From assembly GCA_029747015.1 (NCBI GenBank), contig JAKOGI010000124.1, positions 638,501-702,500 on the forward strand: a stretch of 64,000 bases of DNA, in the 5' to 3' direction. The stretch comes from Carnegiea gigantea. Lineage: Eukaryota > Streptophyta > Magnoliopsida > Caryophyllales > Cactaceae. The notes beneath the pieces were generated by a model. The model did no database searches, was not told the origin of the DNA, and saw nothing but the letters and a program-made list of their open reading frames with translations. The translations under genes were made by a program, and so were the position numbers. Positions 20,207 to 33,339 of this stretch are shown piece by piece; the stretch's first letter is position 1, and every line of letters begins with the position of its first letter.

Positions 20207-20810
20207 TATAGGCACCAAAAAAAAAAAAATTGTGTGCCAAATCACTAAATAATTTAAGTTAATTAATGTCGACTAGTCTAATTAATTAATTTAATTATTT
20301 AGGTTCAAATGACTATCAAGTCAATGACCCAATGAAGTGTCAAGTTAACAGCCCGACAAGATTATCCAGCTGCTAGCCCAGTTGACTACCAGGTTATCAA
20401 TTTAAATAGACTCTCAAGTTATCGGCTCAAGTTCAAGCCCCATCTAACGACCAAGGAATGCTATTAATCCGCAAACTCTAGGACGGAGGGGAGACTCCTC
20501 CCTATAAATATAGCGCCGCCCCCTTATATGGAGATATAAATTTCTCTCGCAGAAGACCCTCTAGAAAGATACAACAAGCACATCGAAACGTGCCGTTTAC
20601 TCTAGAGATTGAAGTACACACTTGATCGAGATTCAAGCTATTTCGGCCCTCCATGAAGTCACAAGCAACAGATCGAATCAAAAGAGTTTAATTTGTTCAT
20701 TTGTAATAGAATATTCAGAGATTGAACTCATTTTTATTATAAAGATAAAAATTAAATTTCTTCCATATTTCTTGTCTTAATTTAATTTAGACTTGAAATT
20801 TGTGGTTACA
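20207..20810 (+). repeat. 5' LTR of the Ty3/gypsy element
   Basis: Begins TATAGGCACC (TGTTGGCACC in the 3' LTR, so the start has mutated) and ends TGTGGTTACA. A TATA box CTATAAATATA lies at 20502-20512. The sequence after it (ttctgacacgtccggtagg) should be the primer site but is too changed for me to assign a tRNA. Confidence 0.85.
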
Positions 20811-21005
20811 AGTTTCTGACACGTCCGGTAGGACATCTCTGCCTCTCATCTCCTTCTCTTGGAAATCTAAAATTCTCAACCGACTCTTCACAAAGAAGAT
20901 ATGTTCACAAGAAATGCCGCCTTTCTACCTTTGAAGAACAAATCTGGATCTTTCCAACAAAGATCCTCCAACTCTCACATCACCTCTAGTAATTAAAGCA
21001 CTAGA

Positions 21006-23125
21006 GTGGTGACAACAAACATGACAAGGGTTGCAGCAGCCGCTGTCACAAAAAGAGCGGTTGCAATTGCATCCTTGCATTCAACCGACAACACTGACTC
21101 CAATGTGCATGACAAAGTCGATAAAATTCTGTCCGTTGACCCTCTTAAGAGGAAATCCATTCAAGAATTGAAGACGAAGCATCAATATCCATTTTTTGAA
21201 GTGGAAGATTATTACAATAGCGATTCTTCTGCGTCACACCAAGGAAAGCAGCCCTTCCATAATCTGAAGCTGAATCATCCCCTACAGTCATCATGCATGC
21301 TATGATGATAGGAGCTGTCAATTTTGAAGAAAAGTTTGCTAGCATAAAGGTCACGTTAGAAAGTTCTCTAAGGAGAGTTTAGAGAATTAAAAGATGCATG
21401 CATCAAGCGCCAAGAGGAACATATTGCTAAGTTGCTAATGAAACTGGACAAAGGGCCACTACATCGTCCAACAAAGGCGCAAGTAGTGACGAAGACGAAA
21501 AAGGGTCCAATCGAAGCGAGGCTTCTGAGGATGATGGCGGGTCAAAGAAGGGAGACAAGCCACAAAATAATTCATCTCCAAGCGCAATGACTACTGAACG
21601 AATCCAGGAGTTGATTGCCAATGCTGTCAAAACTCAGCTAGGGGTCGGCTCGCAGAAGAGTCATCTTTACACCAAATCCTACACGAAGAGGGTCGATGCT
21701 CTTCGTATGCCTTATGGTTACCAACCTCCCAAATTCAACCAATTTGATGGGAAAGGTAACCCAAAACAACATGTTGCGCACTTCATTAAGACGTATAACA
21801 ACGCTGGCACTAGCGGCGACTTATTGGTGAAACAGTTCGTCTGAACTTTGAAGGGCATTACGTTCTACTGGTATACCGATCTGCTGCTCGAGTCCATTGA
21901 TAGCTGGGAGCAGAGGGAGCAAGAGTTTCTCAAGAGGTTTTATAGCACCCAGCGCACTGTTAGTAAGACTGAGCTAACAAAAACTAAACGGTGGAAAGAT
22001 GAACCTGTTCTTGACTATATCAACTGCTGGCGCTCACTCAGTTTCGAGTATAAGGATCAATTATCTAAGACTTTTACGATGAAGATGTGTGCTCAAGGCA
22101 TGGAGTGGGACTTATTTTATGTCCTACAAATGAGCAAGCTCAAGACTTTCCAAGAGTTGGCTACTAAGGCACATGATATGGAGATGACGATAGCTGATCA
22201 TCGCGGAAAAGCTTCCCCTACTTTTGAAGCGAGGAAGGACAAGGGTGACCTTAAGAAAAATTCTAAGTCTTCCAAGAGCTCGACCAAAGGATCCATGTTG
22301 GTCACTACAAGCGAACCGATTCGAATTTCAGGGAAATCAAGAGTAGAGGAAAAGTAACGCCCATCAACAAAAGGTGTTGGGAAGAAGTGCCCTACATTGA
22401 AATTGCTTCAAGAAAAGAAGTACCCATCACCTGACTCAGATTTGTCAGGCATGTTGGATGATTTGTTGGAAAAGGGAATTATCGAGTTACCGCTGTTAAA
22501 ACGCCCCGAAGAAGCAGGCAAGATTTATGACCCGAAGTATTGTCGTTATTACAGGGTCATTAGTCACCCTCTTGAAAAGTGCATTACGCTCAAAGAGTGT
22601 ATTATGCAGTTGGCTTGAGATGGAACAATCATCTTAGACTTAGATGAGGTGGCTGAAATCAATCACACGATAATTTGGTGAGAGTGTTGTGACTTGGCTC
22701 TTTCAATGAGAAAAGAGTTGGTTACCATACAATTTGGAAGGTTTGAGCCAGTAATGCTTTCGTTAATAGTTCCCGCGACACTTGTAGAGGATGAGTACAT
22801 GCCAGACATTCCTAATGAAGACAATGAAGGATGGACGCTCACCACTAGACGAAGGCCTAGGAAGCAAAGGCATGTTCAACCACCTCCACTCTGTCGAAGA
22901 AAGAGTCACGCCGAAAATAAGAAACCTTGATGCCCTAAGGGGAAGAAGAAGCCCAATTCTGATAAGAGGTATGATGTTCAACCAGTTAATATGCTTGAAT
23001 AGGAACTCTTGTCCTGGTTACATTAGAAGAATTCTTCTCAAGGGACTTCTTTGAGAAGGTTGCAGTTAACATGACTTCGTGTTCTAAGCTTGAAGATGAG
23101 GAGGATGAGGAATGTTATTATTTTT
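21006..23125 (+). pseudogene. gag of the Ty3/gypsy element
   Basis: Open pieces at 21006-21305, 21587-21844 and 21848-22357 form the capsid region. The last two are in one frame, split by a single TGA, and carry LKGITFYWYTDL, then SWEQREQEFLKRFYST and DYINCWRSLS, the retrotransposon gag core (Pfam retrotrans_gag type). A Lys/Ser-rich nucleocapsid-like tail follows, then pieces at 22397-22618 and 22694-22930 that lead toward the protease. Gag forms the virus-like particle. The solo LTR at 23131 interrupts the region between gag and protease. Confidence 0.75.
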
Positions 23126-24525
23126 AATAATGATAAGTTTAAATTGCAAGCACACAGTTTTCGTTGTAGTATTTGAGGGTCGATCTGCAGGGATGATTTA
23201 CAAAATTAAATTCACTTTACTTCTCTAGACAGCTCGATTTAAGAAAAAAAAAAAAAAGCCAAAAATAACTATAAAAACAGACACCATACTCTTGTTTACT
23301 TTGATTCTTGTGCGAGCGAGACTACAAGCAAAATCATCTCAAGAACAAGTGTTTAAATTTGTTAACATAACCCACGCAAGCTGCAACCCAAAATCAAAAA
23401 AAGCTTTCGAAGCTGAAACTGGGGTGCAAGATGAAAATTTGAATTGATTCGATCAGCCAGAACTTGAATACCAAAATCTCTAACCCAGAAATTGGCTTCA
23501 ATTAGCCAGCATAGGGAGAGGTAGAGCTGGAATTTCGAAACACTTCGCGTGGGATTTTGAGTGACAAATTAGGAACCGAATTGGAAATTAGTAACACAAA
23601 AATTCTAATGTCACGCACAGAATCAACAAGCTAGCCTCAATTAAATTGATTTTGTGAACTAAAATACAGATCTGAATCTTGAAAAAGAGGAACTAAAGAA
23701 CGAAAAAAAATCGAAATAAGCACAACTGCTCCTCTATGCTCTGCTATGCTTCGACTTCCATTTCTAAGCCCTCCAAGAACGCCGTCCTTCAAGCTTATTG
23801 ATGGCTTCATTAACTCGAAATTAAGCCTCCCCTTTTACTGGTTAAACCATTAAACTGATGATGATAATGAAAGATAATAGTAAGTAAAATTAATTGGATA
23901 CATGATGGAGGCAAATGAAGGGAAAGAGGGTTTCGCTTATGGTGGAGGAAGATGAAGGGGCACGGCCCTATTTTTGGTTTGGCTCGCTGGAAAGCACGAA
24001 GAAGGAGAAGCAAAGTTAGGGGGGAGCTGCAAAGCACGTGATAATCACATGATCATTAAGTGAAAGCAGGCTGGAGGAGAAACGGGTCGTGGAAGAAGCG
24101 AAGCCTAGGCCCACGCGCTAGAAGACAGAGAAGAGAAAGACAGGAAGGTCTGGGTTCAGCATATGAGCCCGGTTTGGGCCGGCCTGCGAGAACGAGAGAA
24201 GATAGGCCGGCCATGTGCTTGTCACGTGGGTGTTAAATGAGCCCAGTGTGGGAGCAAACTAGGCCGCAAACAGAGAGGGCAAACAGAACTGGCCCACACA
24301 AGGGGAGAGAAGGACAGAAACAAGAGGCAGACTGGACTTGGGCCACATGCATAGGCTTCGGTGCTGGGCCGTTGGCTCCTTTCTATTCTGCTTTCTGTTT
24401 TTCTCACTTCTCTTGGTCCAAACTTTGAGAACATTATTCATTTTTTATCCAAATTTTCGAATCCTTACAAAATGAACAAAAATATTATTAAAATTCTAAT
24501 TTAATGATTTATTTTGAGCAAATAA
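23126..24525. mobile_element. Solo LTR nested in the Ty3/gypsy element
   Basis: The element 23131-24520 (1390 bp) begins TGATAAGTTT and ends TTTTGAGCA, with AATAA on both sides (23126-23130 and 24521-24525) as a 5-bp target duplication. The start has the layout of the solo LTR at 8792: a gcaagcacac block, gttgtagta, then gggtcgatctgcaggga. It has no coding content, although several short overlapping frames are open in its GC-richer half (23940-24430). Confidence 0.7.
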
Positions 24526-24860
24526 TAGATTATAAAAGGGTACAAAAGATTATAATTTATGGTTGAACAAGGAAAATGCATAAGAATATACCCAAAAGGC
24601 GTCCTTTTCAAATACAGATGACAGAGTCATCACCGTCTTAGAAGCTTTGCCCGAACGCATGAGTTAGAAAGAAATTTTGCAGCTGCCTGAAAGATGCGCA
24701 AGCAAGTTGGGGCTGCCATGCGCCATGCAAAGTCATATGCTGACAAAGTGAAGAAAGTCAAAGAGCCTACAAAACTTCCAGCTCAGTGTGCCACTTGTAA
24801 CACGGTTGTATTATTTACAAATGACGACCTATTGCTTAGGTCAAAACTCACAATCGTCCG

Positions 24861-26726
24861 TTGTTTGTCACCGGCTATATTCAGGGGCAAAAAGTCAAAC
24901 GCATCTTGGTAGATAGTGGCTCCACAGTTAACATCATGCCCAAGTCTACTATAAATGACTTAGGGATTACTGTTGAGGAACTCTCTAAGAGTCAGATGAT
25001 GATACAAGGCTTCAACCTGGAGGGTCAATGTGCATCGGCATGATTCACCTCGAGTTTGGCAATGGCTGATCTATCCACAACATCTATCTTTCATGTGATG
25101 GATTCAAAAACTTCATATAAGTTATTGCTAGAATGGCCTTGGCTTCATGAGCGTGTGGTGGTGGCATCAACTTTGCACCAATACCTCAAGTATTACCGCA
25201 ACGGAGAGAAGAAAACAAACGGTAATATTAAACCATTTACTAAGGCTGAATCTTATTTCGCCGATGCGAGATTCTTTGAGGAAGGGGCCCCTTTGAAGGA
25301 AACAATGCCAGCGTTTATCTTCTCTACTGGTAAAAGGAGTCATGAAGATACTCATGTAACGACAAACGGTGGCACTAATGTTAATGTCAAAGAACCGCGA
25401 CAATGTGAGAAGGAAAGTAGCCAAGTAACGACGAGTCCTTCCTTCAAGAAAGTAGTTGTTGTAATGAATCCTGCAGTGGCAGTATCTCCATACATTGGTA
25501 AATCCCGCCGCAAGGATGGTGAAGGGCCATTCAATAAATGCACAACTCTTGAAAGCATAACTAAGCCTATTAGTAAATTCAAGGTGACCGATTGTCGTAT
25601 CCTTGGAGATAAAGGTGTGCTTTCAACTCATAAAGCCAGCCAAAGCAGGGTAGCTAGAGCCCCTCTCTCTTGCTTCGTTGTTTCTTCTAAGGGCTCACTT
25701 CAGGAAGAGAGTGACTTGCCGAAGTTACGCACCGGTGATGGGTTTAATTCGAATGCATACAAGATGATGAAGAAATCTAGTTATGACTTCAATAAGCCAG
25801 TTTCTTTGGGGCATGCCGTCGAAGCTAAGCTCTACGGCATCAATGAGACACAAAAGAAAATACAAGAACAAGGTGGCGTCGTGGTAGTTCCGAAGGTAGG
25901 TCGCGGTTATATACCACCTCAAACTATCCGAATTTCAGGGTGACGTAAAGATGAGCAGTCCCTTGCTCAGTATATTGTAGCAGAAGAGATTATTGAAAGT
26001 GATGAGGAGGATGTCAAGAACAAACCAAAATCTTCTGTGTTTAACGTATTGCAATCTTCTACTTTACAAGGATGCACTTCTATGCTCGACAGAGTGGGAA
26101 ATGGAAAAGTCTCAAAGACTTCTGCTTTTTGGAGGTTCAAAGTAGGCACACGAGCCAAACCTTCAGTCTTCACCAGAATCAAGTCAAGTGAAGAATTGGC
26201 AAGCTCGTCATCGGCACAGGAAAAGGGCTCAGTATTTGGTCATGTTGGCGAAATAAATGAAGTCCAAAGTGCTATTCCTTCTCGTATGAAATGCTTGTCA
26301 ACTCTAGATATGAAGATAGAGGGTTCACTGAGAGTAAAAAAACACACAGTGGTTTTCACTGGCCATAGGGTTAATCTGGGCCCAAAAGAGGAACTCAAGC
26401 AAGAGGAACCAGCTTCCTCTAATCACATCACAGTCCTAGAAGTTGATGAGTCAGATGCTAAAATAGAACTCGTGGAAACTCCCGAGACTCTAGAAGATGG
26501 AGGGCAAGCCACGGTGGACGAATTTAAAGAGTTTAATATGGGAACTAGCGAGGAGCCTCACCTTATCTACATGAGCTCATTGCTTACGTCAAAAGAGGAA
26601 AAGGAGTATTTTGATCTCCTGTTAGAGTACAAAGACGTGTTTGCTTGGAGTTACAAAGAAATGCCCGGGTCAGACCCAAAAAGTCGCAGTCCACCGCTTG
26701 TCTATCAAAAAAGGCATTTTACATAA
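24861..26726 (+). pseudogene. Protease and linker of the Ty3/gypsy element
   Basis: The frame 24861-25043 carries the aspartic protease motif ILVDSGSTVNIMP. After one stop the same frame continues at 25056-25943 with a PWLHERVVVASTLHQYLKYY stretch and a FTKAESYFADARF stretch, both characteristic of the region between protease and reverse transcriptase in Tat-like elements, and again at 26037-26726, ending in a DVFAWSYKEMPG block at the entrance to the reverse transcriptase. Stops at 25041 and 25941 and a frameshift near 26700 break it. Confidence 0.75.
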
Positions 26727-27438
26727 GAAACAGCCCCAACGAGGCTTTCGACTAGAGTTAGTGCCAGAAATTGAAAAGGAGGTCAACAAACTCATAAAGG
26801 CAGAATTCATTCGCGAAGTTAAGTATCCAACATGGATTGCGAACATTGTCCCTCTAAGGAAAAAGAGTGGCCAACTGCGTGTTTGTGTGGATTTTCGGAA
26901 TCTCAATGTTGCCTGCCCCAAAGATGATTTTCCACTGCCTGTGACAGAACTCATGATTAATTCTACAGCAAGACATGAAACTCTATCCTTTATGGATTAC
27001 AGAGTAGGATATAATCAAATTCAAATGGCGGCAAAAGATCAGGAAGCCACAGCTTTTCGCACACCTAAAGGCATCTTCTGCTACAAGATGATGCCCTTCG
27101 CCTTGAAAAACATCGGAGTCACATACCAAAGGGCGATGCAAACCATCTTTGAGGACATGCTACACAAGATGGTGGAGCGCTACATCGACGATCTAGTGGT
27201 CAAGTTAAGAAAAAGACAAGACCACTTGCGTCATCTCCAGCAAATCTTTGAGAGATTACGAAGATGTCAACTTAAGATGAATCCACTTAAGTACGCATTT
27301 AGTGTTACTTTTGGAAAATTCTTAGGCATTATCGTCCGAATTGAGGCATTGAAATTAACCAAGCTACAGTCAAAGCCATTCAAGAGATGCCTAAGCCTAG
27401 GAACCTTAAGGAGCTTCACGATTTACAGGGGTGCTTAG
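26641..27438 (+). pseudogene. Reverse transcriptase of the Ty3/gypsy element
   Basis: A 265-residue frame with the gypsy motif order: EFIREVKYPTWIANIVPL, RVCVDFRNLN, CPKDDFPLP, LSFMDYRVGYNQI, ATAFRTPKG, and the catalytic Tyr-Ile-Asp-Asp (27181-27192), which is intact. The enzyme copies the element RNA inside the particle. The expected GLKN has become ALKN. The frame ends by frameshift before RNase H. Confidence 0.85.
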
Positions 27439-27559
27439 TGTACATCAGGAGGCTCATATCAAACTTTATGGCCGGTTGTTGTCACCCTTTCAGCCACCAC
27501 ATGAAGAAAGGGGCACCTTTTGAATGGGATAAATAATGCAGGAATGCTTTTAAAGTATC

Positions 27560-28446
27560 AAGAAATATTTGTCAAGCCCACCGATGCTAGGAGCTCCGAT
27601 TCCTGCCAAGCCTTTAATACTTTACATTGCACCCCAAGACAGATCACTAGGGGCATTATGTGCGCAGCAAAATGAGGAGGGCAAAGAGAGAGCTCTTTAC
27701 TACCTGAGTCGAACCTTCGAGGATGAATTAAATTACTCCCCAATCGAAAAGATATGATTGGCTCTCATGTTCGCTGTGCAGAAGTTGAGGCATTACATGC
27801 AAGCTCACACAGTATGGGTCATCTCTAAGGCTGACCCAATTAAGTATATCTTCTCCAGATCAGTTATGAGTGGATGGTTAACAAAGTGGGTTGTTATCTT
27901 AGAATAATATGACCTTGTCTACACACCTTAAAAGACTGTTAAAGGGCAGGTACTAGCAGACTTCCTAGCAGATCACCCAATTCCTAATGAGTGGGCGCTA
28001 AACGATGATCTACCTGGTGAAGAAGTGTTTGCCATAGACATTCTTCCCCCATGAGAGATGTACTTTGACAGTGTGGCACGACAAGATGGCACTAGAGTAG
28101 GGGTAGTACTCATTTCCCCTGAGAAACACATCCTCCCGTACTCATTTAAGTTGACTCAGTTGTGCTCCAATAACATGCTAAATATCAGGCACTTATTTTA
28201 AGGCTCCAAATGGCCGTAGAGATAGGCATTAAAGACTTAGATGTGTACGACAATTCACAATTAGTCATCAATCAACTTTTTGAGAAGTACGAAATTAAGA
28301 AAAAGGATTTGATCCCATATCACACACAGACCCTTGAAATCGTAGATAAGCTAGATACAGTCAAGTTGCAGCACGTTCCTAGGAGTACCAACAAGATGGC
28401 TGACGCGCTCGTAAACTTGCGGCACTGGGGGCAGAAGAGGACATGA
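27560..28446 (+). pseudogene. RNase H and second RNase H-like domain of the Ty3/gypsy element
   Basis: 27569-27757 gives the usual gypsy RNase H part (YIAPQDRSLGALCAQ, ALYYLSRTF). Further pieces to 27990 include ADFLADHP. A second domain then begins near 28055 (YFDSVARQDGTR-like) and continues at 28210-28446 with DVYDNSQLVINQL and VPRSTNKMADAL. Two RNase H domains in a row are a known feature of Tat-like elements. Stops interrupt both. Confidence 0.7.
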
Positions 28447-29651
28447 TGATTCCAATTTGTGGTAAGAGAGTAGTCACACCATTAGAAGATAAATTCGTCC
28501 AGGAAGTTAATGCAGTCTCTGTTTATGAGGTGGAAAAAGAAGATTGGCGTTATCTGCTGATTGATTATCTAAAGCACGGAAAGATGCCAAACGGTGTTAG
28601 GCATAAGACAAAAATCCAAAGGCGAGCATCACATTTTCTGTGCTACAACAACACTCTATATCGACACTCCTTGGTCTTTGGCTGAGGTGCTTAAGCAAAG
28701 AGGAAGCACAGCAAGTAATGGAGGAAGCTCACTGGCGGGGGTATTACTAGGCCATCATGGGGCATGGCTGTATTGACTTTGCAAAAAGGTACGACGCTTG
28801 TCAGTTCCACGCCAACTTCATTCACCAACATCCAGAACCATTCCACCCAACTATAGCATCCTGGCCTTTTAAGGCGTGAGGACTTGATGTCGTGGGGCCC
28901 CTCACCCCTAAGTTTCAGCTGGTCATTCATACATTCTTGCAGCCACCGATTATTTCTCTAAGTGGGCGGAGGCAATCGCATTAAAAGAAGTTAAGAAAGG
29001 TAATGTTATCAATTTTATTTGAACGCACATCATCTACCAATATGGTGTGCCTCGATACATCATCACCAATAATGGCAAACCATTCTTCAACAAACTAATG
29101 ACTAGCCTCTGTGAGAAATTTAAGTTCGCTCAGCATAAGTCTTTAATGTACCATGCATTTGCAAATGACCTAGCAAAAGCGTTTAACAAAACATTGTGCA
29201 ACTTACTAAAGAAGGTGGTGGCAAAATCCAAGCGGGACTAGCATGAAAGATTGGCAGGAGCACTTTGGGCTTATTGAACCACCTACAGGACACCAACGCA
29301 GTCAACTCCCTATGCGCTCGTGTATGGCCTCAGGCTGTCTTACCTTTGGAAACCCAAATCCCATCGCTTTGCATGGCTACATTGGAAGGCTTAAGTGATG
29401 ATGAAAATCACAAAGTCCATCTAGCAGAGTTGGAGTCTCTTGATGAGAAAAGGCTTTACGAGCAACAAAAACTGGAGTGTTATCAAGCGCGTCTGTCACG
29501 AGCATTCAACAAAAAGGTTCAACCTCGCTCGTTCCAAGTTAGGGATGAAGTGCTCGAAGTAAGAAGGCCGATCAGGATGACGCATAGGATAGGGAGCAAG
29601 TTCACCCCTAAATGGGATGGCCCCTATGTTCGAATGGTGCCTACAAGATAG
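28443..29651 (+). pseudogene. Integrase of the Ty3/gypsy element
   Basis: Pieces at 28443-28685, 29047-29241 and 29265-29651 carry the N-terminal zinc-finger area, the core and the C-terminal end. The first catalytic Asp lies in GLDVVGPLTP (near 28880); the second position reads IITNNGKPF, with Asn in place of Asp, so the core is dead; the C-terminal part includes FTPKWDGPYVR. Integrase would join element cDNA to host DNA and make the 5-bp target duplication. Confidence 0.75.
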
Positions 29652-30195
29652 TTGACGCAGAAGAAGTATGATTAGGACCGATAAACGGCAAGTTTTTGAA
29701 GCGCTACTACCCTTTAAAATTGGTTGTAAGCTCCTAAGTACGAGCCTAAACTACTCACCAAAAAAATATCTTGTACTACTTCTGGGCCGCAAGAGTATAA
29801 ACTGTGAACGGTTAAAAAATAATAAAAAATAAAAACAAATCTTGTACTACTCCTGACCCGCAAGAGTATAAACTGTAAACAGCAAGACAAATAATTGAAG
29901 CACTGTTGGTTGAACTACATTATGACTTGATCTCATTGAAAAATTACAATTTTCTTGGGTATGTAGGTAGCTTAGTGAATAAAATTAGCAAGCGCAGTTA
30001 GATGAAACATAAGAAGAGATGAAGAAGTGGCAAAAATATTACTATTGCATAAGGAATATCAAAAGTTCACTAACATAAACAATCTAAGTGCAAGTACAAT
30101 AAGCTAAGCGACCTAATCAAATATTGCTTATCTACTTGTCAGGGTTTAGTAAGAGTTGCAACTCTAGGACATTGCACTCATCTTCCTTCAACTTC
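29652..30195. other. Non-coding stretch between integrase and the antisense frame
   Basis: No gene is seen. There is a short direct repeat: tcttgtactact..ggcccgcaagagtataaactgt-like blocks at about 29770-29805 and 29840-29880. This is part of the long 3' region of the Ty3/gypsy element. Confidence 0.5.
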
Positions 30196-32923
30196 TCAGC
30201 CTTTTCTTTGAAACAAAGTGGGTACGACTTCAAGGTTAGCAAGAGCTTGTTTCCTCTCAATGACTTGCTCCTCGATAGAGGCCATTAATGACAATTTGGC
30301 TTCAACGTCACTCTGAAGTTTTTGTTCCTCTTCATAAGCAATACGAAGCGCCTCTTCTAGCTGAACTATTTTTTGAGTTGCACTATTAGGTTTACCCTTA
30401 ATGGCATTTAGCTCTTCCTGCATTGTGATAAGATGGGACTGTGCTTGGTTGACTTGTTCAATGCAGGCAGCCTTCTCTTTACCTAAGTCATCCAAACGGT
30501 GAAGTGTCAAAGCTACTTATCTGAGTGCCAAATATGCCGATACGCTGCTCACATAAACATCTACCAGCTCCCTCAGAAGGTCTCGGTCTCCATTGAGACG
30601 TTCAATGCTTTTGTACATCATAAGGGCACTCTCATACACTTTTGATACCTCATCAAATGAAGCATTCTTCAAAGCATTCAGATAGCCAGAACCTATAGCC
30701 CATATGCCGCAAGTAATGATACTTTTAGAAGTAAGACCCGATCGAAAGGAAGTGGCAGAAACCACCGCAAACATAGATTTTTCACTTCCCGACCACATGG
30801 CTGGTAGTTTTCTGGACGACAATGGATATTCTTTTTGCTGCCAGTTGAAGAGATGTCAGTCCCTCTACTGAGTACTCACTATGGTCTGGTGATGCAGGAA
30901 ATGTTTCGACCCCTTTCGAGACCGATCCTCCAACTCCCTCTAGGGATGCTAACCTCTTTACAACTTCTATGTTCTTGCCACCATGAAGACTGACCTTAGT
31001 GGTTAACAACTTGGCTGCAAGATTAACCTCCTCAAGCAATTGCTCGTCTATGACAGGGGTGACCTCCTGTACTAAATTGAACGCACCAATCTGCATCAAA
31101 CAAAAGAAAAAGGAGTGAAAGGTCGAATAGTTAAAATTAAAAAAAAGGTTATGATGAGTCTCACAAGGTTCTATACAAAGGGAAGAGCAAGTTGCATCTT
31201 CAAGGTTAGGCATGTCTACACAGCTTGGGATATCATTGAAAAAACTATCTTCCAAAGGCACTCTGGAAGTATCGGCAGCGATGGGCTTGCATTTTTTGTG
31301 CCCCTAATGTTTAAAGTTAGCTTTTGAATCCTGGTCACTGTCATCATTTTCGACAGTGTCCCCTCGTCGATTGGCAATAGGAATATCAAGGGATTCACCA
31401 GTCCGTTCAGCATTAGAATCTTGGTTCTCGAAATCAGATCCCTCCTTTAAAGTACTGCCCCTTGTGTTCTTCTTGGACTTAGATGGGTCATGTCTTGCAC
31501 TCTGCTGAAGAAGACCAACGTTGGCCCTGAGGTCACTTATTGTCACCTTTAACCACCAATCCTGGTATTTCTTAGTCATGAACTTGTTAAAATGTAGCGA
31601 ACGGCTCGGCAATGTCACTATGGACTTGATGTTCTTAGATAGGATGGCGGTCCAAAAGTATAAGGCATCATTGTAGGATGTGGTCTGAGTGCGAGGGTCA
31701 AGTTTAACCGTACCAAGTAGCTCCTGCAAGAAACCAATTTGTCTGCTGAATCAATGTCGGCTATAAGGCACGACATAAAAAGTCATTGTACGACAAAGAG
31801 GTAGGTAACCGGAGCAGAGAGCTATTAGGTAGCTGAGCTTCTTATAGCCAAGAGTTCCATTGTCATTCAAAGTCTCATATTTATTTTTGCTAAGCATGGT
31901 GCAACCCAAATCAGCAATCGGCCCTTCATGAATACGTCTTTGAGCATCCTCAAAACTCTTTGCCCCATCCAAAGCCAGAATAGTGCATAATTAAAGGACT
32001 CATTGGAGCTGGATCCAGTACATAGTGGGTGCTGAAGTAACATGCGAGCCAACCATAAAGATAATGAGAAGGAAAGAATGACATGGAATTTGAGGGTTTT
32101 TCCGCACTAAAAATACCACTCAAGCCACAACAAATGCTTGCCAACGCTAACACTTGAGGACTATATGTGCATCCAACCGCCATATTGCTAGCCAAGAGCA
32201 AAAATGCATAACCAACATGAAAGAAAAGCAGCTAGATAGGTGCTCTCTCTTCTATCAATAGAAATTTCAAGTGCATCAAAGTCAGCGGATTCTTCTCGAG
32301 TCCACTGTCGGGTCATAGGCTGAATGTCACCTAAAGAATTATGAGTTGACTTAGGTCGTGATTTGACAGGACGCGACTTCGAAGAGCTTCACTGCCTCGG
32401 GAAGGACTCTTGATTAACTTGTCTCTAGCACCAAAAATCTATCCAGCGTTCAGCGCAAACCCCTTAGTCGCGGACATTTTCAAGATGGCTGTAAGCAGCA
32501 AACAAGTATCTACATGTGGGATGGATTAATCTCTAATTGTTTTGACGACATTAATATAATGCATCTCGGCTAGGCACTGTCTCATCATAAATTTTCCTGT
32601 AGATAAGGAGCCCACCAAGTTTATACAAGTCCCACAGAGATATCGACATTTCTCCGGATATAGTATGCAAAGTGTTGGTCTCAGGGCACTAAGCCTCACA
32701 AAAGGCGCGAATAACATGAGGATCATGATCATAAGTGTATAATGAAGCATATACTGCATCAAAGAGGCGGCAAGTCCTCAATTGGGATTTGAAGCATAAG
32801 AGAATCTATTCTACCCACTCCCAATATTTCAGATTGAAAGAGAATTCCCTAAATATCTTCAATGTTGGCCCCCAACGAACTTCACTAGAAATAATTTTCG
32901 CCCGAGTAGCGGGAAAGTGCTGA
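30196..32923 (-). pseudogene. Antisense frame with plant mobile domain in the Ty3/gypsy element
   Basis: Minus-strand pieces form one gene read toward the integrase. The upstream part (32762-32526 and nearby) leads into 32201-31950, which contains the motif FFPSHYLYGWLACYF and a MHYSGFGWG block typical of the plant mobile domain (aminotransferase-like, PF10536 type). Then come 31729-31304, with a Lys/Ser-rich hydrophilic part, 31261-30782, 30822-30517, and a coiled-coil end, 30510-30196 (heptads rich in Glu, Gln and Leu). Stops and frameshifts separate them, and introns are possible. Tat-lineage elements are known to carry extra antisense frames at this place; the function of the protein is unknown. 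Confidence 0.6.
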
Positions 32924-33339
32924 TGGTGTGGCTATTGTCATGGCTAACGCTTTGAAGAAGGTAGATATTATCATGCGTTCTATCTGCAGCCTTGGTAGTC
33001 AACAGTGATGCGAAATCATAACGAGGGACGGTGTGTATCTGCTCAAACTATGGACGAAGCAAGGATGAGTAAACAATAAATGTGCTGCCCATCTCTGCTT
33101 TCGTCTCTTCATGTTCTATGACAGAAAGAGAAATTTTATCCCATCGCTTGTATTCCTTAAATTATACAATGATTGAGCACCTGTTAAAAAGAAAAAGTGG
33201 TTAGTTTCGTAAAAGAAAAAAAAAACAAAACGGGGAAAGGAAGCCCAAAAAAATCCTTACAGGGTAGTTTTCAAGGATATGAAATCCTCGACAGGCTCAT
33301 TAGCATGGCTCAATCCTTAGGCGACACTTTCCATTGGCA

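Noticed and set aside
24222..24441. Overlapping frames on both strands in the solo LTR
   Set aside because: They lie in a GC-rich stretch of an LTR, overlap each other in several phases and show no known motif.
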